Assembly: GCF_000142805.1 (NCBI RefSeq)
Contig: NC_013082.1
Span: forward strand, 186,001 to 250,000
DNA length: 64,000 bases
Reading direction: 5' to 3'
Origin: Lachancea thermotolerans CBS 6340
Taxonomy: Eukaryota > Ascomycota > Saccharomycetes > Saccharomycetales > Saccharomycetaceae
Shown here: one piece after another, positions 58,375 to 64,000 of the stretch
Position numbering within the stretch: position 1 is the first letter of the stretch
Layout: the number at the start of each line of letters is the position of its first letter
Translations under genes and position numbers: made by a program
The notes under the pieces: generated by a model
Database searches by the model: none
What the model was told of the DNA's origin: nothing
The model's input: the letters and a program-made list of their open reading frames with translations, nothing else

Positions 58375-59595
58375 TCAGAAGCCTCTTTGGGCCAAGTTAT
58401 CGGCAATGCTTAAGTAAAAGTCGAGGACATCAAGTTCCGGCTGGACCTGTTCTCCAATTGAATCACTGATTTTGAACACTTTGCTCGCAACTTCTTTCTG
58501 TAGTCGATTTTTCCAGTTTATAACATCAAGGTGGTCAGTATTTTGCAGGGTCCCCATGTAGTTGCCCCACTTGCTGCTCCGCACAGTCACTAGACCATCA
58601 TTGAGCTCTCCACCCGAGAGGCTGAACATTAAGTGCCAAGAAGCGTAGAAAAGATTAAACCATTTTGGCTGACAGGAAGCGCCGTAACTAAAATAAGCAA
58701 CATCTTTGCTGTTTGGCGTAACTCTGTTAAACTCTTTCATGCTGCTAGTGGTCAACTCATAGATAGCAGGTGGTAGTAGTTTGACAGTTGATTCGGTGGG
58801 AAGGCCTTTTTGCATATCAGACGCAAGACCTACGAGAAAATCAGCCATCTCGGAGCCGCGATGAGGAGTTGACACTGTAGTTAAACTCACAACCTCGAAA
58901 TTCTTGTTTGGTATTCTCGAAATTAAGAAGCGGCTGTCCAATCCTCCCATGGAGTGTGCAATCAAGTTGACTTTTACGCGCTTATGAGGCTGACGCTCAT
59001 TTTTAGCACCTGGGCTGTTATAGATGTCACTAGACTTCTGAGACAGCCGCAAGTGTTTTGTTTCGCGTTCTATGAATTCGTTAAGCGTATTGGCCCTTTC
59101 TTCTATACTGGCAAATCCTGGTACGCGCGCAGATATTACGGTACATCCTTTAGCCTCTAAGGCCTCCTTGACACCGAACCAGTACTCAACTTCCAACAGC
59201 CCCTTCATTCTCGAATCTTCTGTGTCATTTTCAAGTAGCTGCTCTGAATTACTGGAAGCTGTATGGTTATTGAGAACCCTAGTAATGCGCGCTATTGAGG
59301 GTACCAGTATCAACCGATCAAATCCTGAAAAGCCATGACAGAGGACAATGGGATTCTTCGGGGCGGTGAAATGAGACTTTTTTGGGATACTGGTAATGGC
59401 CTCGCCATATTTGACACGATCTGTGATGGTTTTGAAGTAAGTTTTTGTGAATTGTTCAAAATCCACATCTTCATGTGCTGCATACACTTTACGGAAGGAT
59501 GCCTGTTTTGGCTCTAAGAGTGATCGGATCCTCTTCCAAATGACCCATGGTTTCCTATCACTGCTTTGAGAGTTTCTGGTACTGATATCGCTCAT
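58375..59595 (-). CDS. TGL2: Tgl2-like mitochondrial lipase
   Basis: A 406-residue alpha/beta-hydrolase (S. cerevisiae Tgl2 is 326). Early landmarks are PIVLCHGFSGFD (oxyanion loop) and, near residues 211-215, the nucleophile elbow AHSMGG. The elbow has Ala where fungal lipases usually have Gly (GxSxG); the AxSxG form is known from Bacillus lipases, so activity is not excluded. SGGELNDGLVTVRSSKWG and the later HLDVINW supply likely acid and histidine. Tgl2 hydrolyses tri- and diacylglycerol in mitochondria; no clear presequence is visible here, and the N-terminus is about 60 residues longer than expected. Orthology is likely rather than certain. Confidence 0.78.
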   Translation of the reverse strand: MSDISTRNSQSSDRKPWVIWKRIRSLLEPKQASFRKVYAAHEDVDFEQFTKTYFKTITDRVKYGEAITSIPKKSHFTAPKNPIVLCHGFSGFDRLILVPSIARITRVLNNHTASSNSEQLLENDTEDSRMKGLLEVEYWFGVKEALEAKGCTVISARVPGFASIEERANTLNEFIERETKHLRLSQKSSDIYNSPGAKNERQPHKRVKVNLIAHSMGGLDSRFLISRIPNKNFEVVSLTTVSTPHRGSEMADFLVGLASDMQKGLPTESTVKLLPPAIYELTTSSMKEFNRVTPNSKDVAYFSYGASCQPKWFNLFYASWHLMFSLSGGELNDGLVTVRSSKWGNYMGTLQNTDHLDVINWKNRLQKEVASKVFKISDSIGEQVQPELDVLDFYLSIADNLAQRGF

Positions 59596-59747
59596 TGTGC
59601 GTGTCTATTAGCACTACTTGCACGTTAATCTGGGTAGTTGATAGATCTGAAATTTCATGCACCCTTCACGACATCGAACTTTAAACAAAATACAAGATAT
59701 AACAAGGTTCGTAAGCTGGTAACTCTTAAACTTGAATAAGTTAGTAT

Positions 59748-60740
59748 CTACCTTAATTTCCTAGCGCTTTGGCAGAAATCTACGTGGATTCTTCTATCAT
59801 CAATTAGGACACCATCCATTTTAGAGTATGCCATCTCGCACGATTCCTTTTTTGTAAACTCTATGAAACCGTAACCCAAAGAACTGCCTGTTTCTTTGTC
59901 ACGCACAATTTCAATAACATCTATTTCCCCGAATCTGTGGAAGATTGTTGCTAAGTCTTTTGCTCTCGTTATAGGATTCAGCCTGCAAACAAATAACACC
60001 CTTTCAGAAGGCTTTATTCCGACATACGGAATATCGCCAAGAATTTCGAGTGTCAACTCTTTGCTACGCATCTCCCTCTCTATCTTTTTCTGCTCATCAA
60101 GGCCTGATTCTTGATTAGGCCTGTTTGTAAGGTGCGGAGGTAACCTTACAGTTTTTATTGGCATTTCAATCTGGAAGCAGCGAAAACACTCTGGGTCTGG
60201 AAACGGGTCATGCAAAATATATGCTTTTTTAATACGGATGTCAACGTTGGGCCTTTTTTGGTCATCTGTAACCTTAATGAACATTTTACGCAGCGCCTGC
60301 AAATATTCGTCCGCAACCCTGCCAAACCGCACAATATTCTCATATATTGTGTCGTCTTCTGCGAGGGAAATCATGAAACGGGAGCCTATGACTGGAGTTG
60401 AGTTTTCTAAAAGCGAAACAAGAAATGCAATGTCCCCTAGATGAGCCAGGGTACTTTTACTATAGGCCTGTGATGACTTCAACAACTCTGCGGACGGCTC
60501 TTTGTTCCCACACAGGCCTTGGATTGAAGTGCTGTGTATCCTCAGACTCCCGCGATACTCGTTTCCTAACAGAGCATCCCCACATTCTACAGAGTAATCC
60601 TTATTAAGGTTGTAGAAGCATTGATAATCGAAAAAGCCACTCTTGCATAGTTTTAGAAAATTAAAAGACTCAACCGGACACTTGTCGAAATCCAAGTCAA
60701 CAGCAAGATCTCCTTCAGTGGTTTCTAGTAGAACGCTCAT
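59748..60740 (-). CDS. PPIL4-type cyclophilin-like protein with C-terminal RRM
   Basis: A 330-residue protein: a cyclophilin-like domain (about 1-165) starting MSVLLETTEGDLAVDLDFDK, a charged linker, and an RRM (about 240-325; RNP2 VLFVCRL, RNP1 LGYGFIEF). This is the architecture of PPIL4 (S. pombe Cyp6), a nuclear, spliceosome-linked protein. The isomerase site looks dead: where active cyclophilins have FHRVIPGFMIQGGD, this has FYNLNKDYSVECGD, losing the catalytic Arg and the Phe-Met-Gln contacts, and the Trp and His of WLDGKHVVFG are also not evident. I know of no PPIL4 counterpart in S. cerevisiae, so the gene is probably lost there. Its job may rest on the RRM and protein binding. Confidence 0.85.
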   Translation of the reverse strand: MSVLLETTEGDLAVDLDFDKCPVESFNFLKLCKSGFFDYQCFYNLNKDYSVECGDALLGNEYRGSLRIHSTSIQGLCGNKEPSAELLKSSQAYSKSTLAHLGDIAFLVSLLENSTPVIGSRFMISLAEDDTIYENIVRFGRVADEYLQALRKMFIKVTDDQKRPNVDIRIKKAYILHDPFPDPECFRCFQIEMPIKTVRLPPHLTNRPNQESGLDEQKKIEREMRSKELTLEILGDIPYVGIKPSERVLFVCRLNPITRAKDLATIFHRFGEIDVIEIVRDKETGSSLGYGFIEFTKKESCEMAYSKMDGVLIDDRRIHVDFCQSARKLR

Positions 60741-60867
60741 AGCCTGTACGAGCAGATTTCAGCGTCTTAGCCGCCGTAGCTATTCGAATCTTATACATTA
60801 TAATGTGTGTTTTGACATAGAGCTTGCCAAGGTCATAGTTGATCACATGACTTAATGAAGCGCTCAC

Positions 60868-62295
60868 TCACTGAGAGGGGCCGCTCACCTTGGCCATCAT
60901 AAAATCCTTGATAGGGCCCAGACTTTGGATCGCTTTGAGGCCAAAGCTTCTTGCAGCCACGATAGGACCAAAGTCAGTTGAATAGAGTTTGTGTAACTTG
61001 TCTACAACGCCAAGCAACATATTATTGGTGGGATAGCGATCAGCCCAGTAAGGCTCTAAGGCCAAAAGAGACCCGAGGTCTAGGCCTCTTTGATAGGCTT
61101 TTTCGAGTGCTTTCACCAAAGACTCCACATCTCCTTGGCCCATGTTCAGGCCTTGGCCAGCTAACGGATGTGTTGTGTGAGCAGCGTCGCCGACTAAGGC
61201 GATTCTATCGGCCACATATGAATCTGCATGCGAAAGCTTCAATGGGAACCTTGCCCTTGATGTACTGTCGATACTGCTAACCGCGGGAGGATATATTTCA
61301 TCAATAAAAGCGTCATTGTCAAGCTTGCTGTAAACCAATTCCGTACGGTAAGCAATGTCGCTCTTAAGCTCCTGGGTGGTGATAGAACCTTGTTCTAGCT
61401 GTTTGTAGTAATACTGCATGTCAGCATCTTCGAGTACGAACGCAGCGTTCACAAGTAGTACGAATTGCTCGGGGTCAATGGATAGCAGTAAACGAGACAA
61501 TGGCTCTGTAGTGCTCCACACCAATGTGGCATCATCGCCTGGGAGCGGCAAGTGGGCAATAGGACCTGTGGGAAGAAACCTTTGCCAGCCTCTCACTTTG
61601 AAAGGTGGATAGTCAAGTTTCATAGTAGCTACGACACCGAACCTGTTATAGAACCAGCCCCTAGACTCAATTTTAGAGAACTTCCGTACTGGAGAATTGA
61701 AGCCATCGCAACCAACCAACAAACGCGTCTTGTAGACTTCTCCATTGCTTAGCGAGACAACAGGCCATGACTGGTGGTCTTCTGGGTCTTCGTAGCGAAT
61801 ATCCTCCACTTTTGTCTGATCGATGAGCTGGAGACCAGACGCGTTCAACTCTGAAAGCCGACGCAAGACAGAACTTTGAATGTTCAGAATCTCCACCATG
61901 TATCCCATAGAGCCTCGCTCCATTTCTAGGTGAGCATCTGAACAGCCATCAGAGACAAAAAGGCCGTCAAAAGCCTGCAGTCTTTCCTCCATCAGTTGGA
62001 CACCAACCCTCTGCTCGAGGAACTGTTTTGATTGCGAGGTCAAGCTAATGATTCTGTTCGTGTATTTTTCGGGAGGTGCATCGTAGAAGCCCGCAACTTT
62101 GGTTTTTAGATCGCCTGCGTCCACTAGCGTAGTTGACAAGCCTGATAGATATGGTGACGTCTTTATAGCTGCTGCTAGAGTTAACCCAGCTGGCCCTCCT
62201 CCGACAATCAGAACATCTGTTTTCTTGGGCTTTACCGAGGTTGCTAGTGCCCGGAACAGCTGACGCTGAACTATCCGTAGCTTCGATGGCCCCAT
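60868..62295 (-). CDS. COQ6: Coq6, ubiquinone C5-hydroxylase (FAD monooxygenase)
   Basis: A 475-residue flavoprotein (S. cerevisiae 479) that hydroxylates the coenzyme Q ring on the matrix face of the inner mitochondrial membrane. I take ATG 62295 (MGPSKLRIVQRQLFRALATS), a classic presequence. ATG 62352 in the same frame would add 19 residues, but a TATA-like stretch at 62366-62375 sits too close to it. The FAD-binding GGGPAG is at 32-37, and the second FAD motif GDAAHTTHPLAGQGLNMG is near 365-382. The middle section SRGWFYNRFGVVATMKLDYPP is highly characteristic. Divergent from FOL1. Confidence 0.94.
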   Translation of the reverse strand: MGPSKLRIVQRQLFRALATSVKPKKTDVLIVGGGPAGLTLAAAIKTSPYLSGLSTTLVDAGDLKTKVAGFYDAPPEKYTNRIISLTSQSKQFLEQRVGVQLMEERLQAFDGLFVSDGCSDAHLEMERGSMGYMVEILNIQSSVLRRLSELNASGLQLIDQTKVEDIRYEDPEDHQSWPVVSLSNGEVYKTRLLVGCDGFNSPVRKFSKIESRGWFYNRFGVVATMKLDYPPFKVRGWQRFLPTGPIAHLPLPGDDATLVWSTTEPLSRLLLSIDPEQFVLLVNAAFVLEDADMQYYYKQLEQGSITTQELKSDIAYRTELVYSKLDNDAFIDEIYPPAVSSIDSTSRARFPLKLSHADSYVADRIALVGDAAHTTHPLAGQGLNMGQGDVESLVKALEKAYQRGLDLGSLLALEPYWADRYPTNNMLLGVVDKLHKLYSTDFGPIVAARSFGLKAIQSLGPIKDFMMAKVSGPSQ

Positions 62296-62889
62296 TACTT
62301 GCCTTTTGAGGGTCCTTGGCGCTCGTTTGGCTGAGTGACCGTTTCCCAGCATTGTACCTATCAAATAAATATATAGAAAGTACAATTGTACTCGTGTTTC
62401 TGGCATCTTGAAACAGATACCAATTGGCCCATTAAGAGCACTTTTGGTGGAGTTCGCAGCTCCTAGCAGGTCATTCCTATTTAATAGCAACTATGTGTAC
62501 CAATAATAACCACCTCCTTCCGAAATCGGGTTTCCTTAACCGCGCGAGGAAAGCAGACCATTCGTTTTATTTAGCTGTTCTACACACGACGGCCCTTCAA
62601 CTCCGAAGGACACCCATTATGTCTGGAATCTAGCGAAAGCTACGGAAGCCTACACAGTCAAATGACAGCACTTAGCTCCCTTTTTTTCATCTTCAACATG
62701 TGAAGATTGTTGAAGATGTTTGAAAATTGGCGGTGCCAATTTTTCAGTAGCTGTGGCATCTCATCGGAGTAAAAGAATCTCTAAAAAGCGAATTCTGAAA
62801 GAGTACGCTTTCCGGGTTCATGCATCTATAAATTTTACAAGTTGTGGTTCGTCAGAAAACTGTTCCCTAGTGCTGCTAGCCCTATTTAT
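62296..62889. promoter_or_regulatory. COQ6-FOL1 divergent promoter with two inverted repeats
   Basis: 594 bp between start codons. A TATA-like TATATATTTATTT stretch faces COQ6 (about 62378-62366). Two inverted repeats lie side by side: an 11-bp repeat (62688-62698 with 62708-62718, 9-nt spacer) and a 9-bp repeat (62723-62731 with 62735-62743, 3-nt spacer). No gene seen. Confidence 0.65.
62726..62740. promoter_or_regulatory. Back-to-back CCAAT boxes
   Basis: ATTGG (62726-62730) and CCAAT (62736-62740) face each other in a perfect palindrome. CCAAT is bound by the Hap2/3/4/5 complex, which activates respiratory genes in yeasts; COQ6 is a natural target. They lie about 435 bp from the COQ6 ATG and 150 bp from that of FOL1, so the regulated gene is uncertain. 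Confidence 0.4.
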
Positions 62890-64000
62890 ATGAATCGTCA
62901 TCGGATGATGAGCTCCAGTTTGAAGAAGATGCAGAGCGGTGTGATAAGTCGGGACAAAGTTCATATAGAAAAGCTGGCGCTGCAGGCGATTATTGGCCCG
63001 GACTCCTGGAACCGTGTGACCCCGCAAGAATGTAACATCTCTCTGGAGATGGCAACCGATTTCGAAAAGGCGTCGCGGTCGGACGAGCTCAAATACTCGC
63101 TAAATTACGCAGTAATCTCCAAGGATATCTCTCATTTTGTCAATCCCCGTCAAAACTACAAATCTCTGGGATTGCTAGCTGAACGTGTTCTGCACCATAT
63201 CAAGGATGGATACCCTGGTATCCAATCTTTGGCTCTGAAGGCACAGGCTGGCGACGCCCATATAAGATCGGATGGTGTGAGTGTTGTAGTCCACGCACCG
63301 GCGAGCGAGCAAACCCCAGATCAGTTGGTCATTTCCAACCTTAAACTGCTTACTTTGATTGGGGTGTTCACTTTCGAGCGTCTGCAGAAGCAGTACGTGA
63401 CGATTGATATCAATATGCCATGGATGAGGCAGCCTGAAGGTAATGTGGAGTACCGTGATGTGATAGATAGTGTCGTGAGTTTTGTGGAGTCCTCCAACTT
63501 CAAGACCGTTGAGGCCTTGGTGGACTCTGTTGCGCAAATCGTCACTCAGCAAGACTATTTCACGAACCACCCAGACGCGCCAGTGATTGTGAAAGTCATA
63601 AAACTCAACGCAATCACTGCAACTAGAGGAGTGGGTGTTAGCTGTACTCGCACCAAGAAAGACTTCTTGGGAAAGCCCCTTTTAGAAGTAAATTCTTCCT
63701 CTGCCCAGCTGGGCAATGCATCTTTTAACTTGCCTGTCTCGCGCTCTGCGCAAACCGCAAGTAGTTCGAGTATGAACGTTGCTTACTTGGCATTTGGATC
63801 AAATGTTGGCGACCGCACTTCAAATATACAATGTGCAATCGACTCCCTGAACGCGCATAAAGATTTGCATGTCACAAAAGTGTCATCCATTTTTGAAAGT
63901 GAGCCCATGTACTTCCAAAACCAAAGGTTATTTCTTAATGGGTGCATTGAGGTCAAGACCCTGTTGAGCCCGCAGGAGCTTCTTAAACTTTGTAAGAAAA
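62890..64000 (+). CDS. FOL1: Fol1, trifunctional folate-synthesis enzyme, 5' part
   Basis: An open frame from ATG 62890 to the right edge, 370 codons of an enzyme that is 824 residues in S. cerevisiae. Fol1 combines dihydroneopterin aldolase, hydroxymethyl-dihydropterin pyrophosphokinase and dihydropteroate synthase in mitochondria. Two tandem aldolase-type domains are seen (about 22-140, DKVHIEKLALQAIIGPDSW; about 165-275, LKLLTLIGVFTFERLQKQ). The pyrophosphokinase domain begins at about 295 (MNVAYLAFGSNVGDR) and is cut by the window. The first residues MNRHRMMSSSLKKM are basic and could serve as a presequence. It follows SIP3 with TGL2, the PPIL4-like gene and COQ6 inserted between. Confidence 0.95.
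   Translation, partial: MNRHRMMSSSLKKMQSGVISRDKVHIEKLALQAIIGPDSWNRVTPQECNISLEMATDFEKASRSDELKYSLNYAVISKDISHFVNPRQNYKSLGLLAERVLHHIKDGYPGIQSLALKAQAGDAHIRSDGVSVVVHAPASEQTPDQLVISNLKLLTLIGVFTFERLQKQYVTIDINMPWMRQPEGNVEYRDVIDSVVSFVESSNFKTVEALVDSVAQIVTQQDYFTNHPDAPVIVKVIKLNAITATRGVGVSCTRTKKDFLGKPLLEVNSSSAQLGNASFNLPVSRSAQTASSSSMNVAYLAFGSNVGDRTSNIQCAIDSLNAHKDLHVTKVSSIFESEPMYFQNQRLFLNGCIEVKTLLSPQELLKLCKK

Overview
The window is nuclear DNA of a budding yeast of the family Saccharomycetaceae that did not go through the whole-genome duplication. Lachancea is my best guess at genus, from gene order and base composition; that is inference. Genes are dense, mostly intronless and single-copy. Their order largely follows the left arm of S. 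cerevisiae chromosome XIV (TOF1, SEC2, BNI1, ALP1/CAN1, LYP1, PIK1, IST1, PDR17, YIF1, POL2, ORC5, LTO1, ATX1, DSL1, SIP3, FOL1). Interleaved are genes that S. cerevisiae keeps elsewhere: AVT2 (chr V), TAM41-TFC4-UFD1 (chr VII), LIN1 and SNR71 (chr VIII), CWC23, TGL2, COQ6 and an RRT12-like protease. This interleaving is expected of an unduplicated ancestor-like order.

Layout. 1-6.1 kb: the 5' end of a G1-cyclin-like gene running off the left edge, a secreted subtilisin-like protease, and the replication-fork protein Tof1. 6.1-16.1 kb, minus strand: vacuolar amino-acid transporter Avt2, the Rab exchange factor Sec2, and the formin Bni1. 16.7-21.7 kb: two divergent basic amino-acid permeases sharing a 1.6-kb, very GC-rich promoter with a 38-bp tandem repeat and at least eight CACGTG boxes. 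22.5-40.3 kb: Pik1, Tam41, Ist1 (with an intron I infer here), Tfc4, Ufd1, a Bre4-like membrane protein, Pdr17, Cwc23 and Yif1. 40.6-53.5 kb: Pol2, Orc5, Lin1, Lto1, Atx1 and Dsl1. 54.1-64 kb: a C/D snoRNA I identify as snR71 with an apparent RNase III processing hairpin, then Sip3/Lam3, a Tgl2-like lipase, a PPIL4-type cyclophilin-RRM protein apparently absent from S. cerevisiae, Coq6, and the 5' part of FOL1 running off the right edge.

Functional threads. Secretion and polarity: Sec2, Bni1, Pik1, Yif1, Dsl1, Ist1. DNA replication: Tof1, Pol2, Orc5, and the G1 cyclin; three of these four have MCB (ACGCGT) boxes in their promoters. Lipids and membranes: Tam41, Pdr17, Sip3, Tgl2. RNA: Tfc4, Cwc23, Lin1, snR71 and the PPIL4-like protein. 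I found no tRNA or rRNA genes, transposons, CRISPR arrays or centromere. The most notable observations are the inferred IST1 intron, the complete snR71 transcription unit, and the symmetrical GC peak with its E-box array between the two permease genes.
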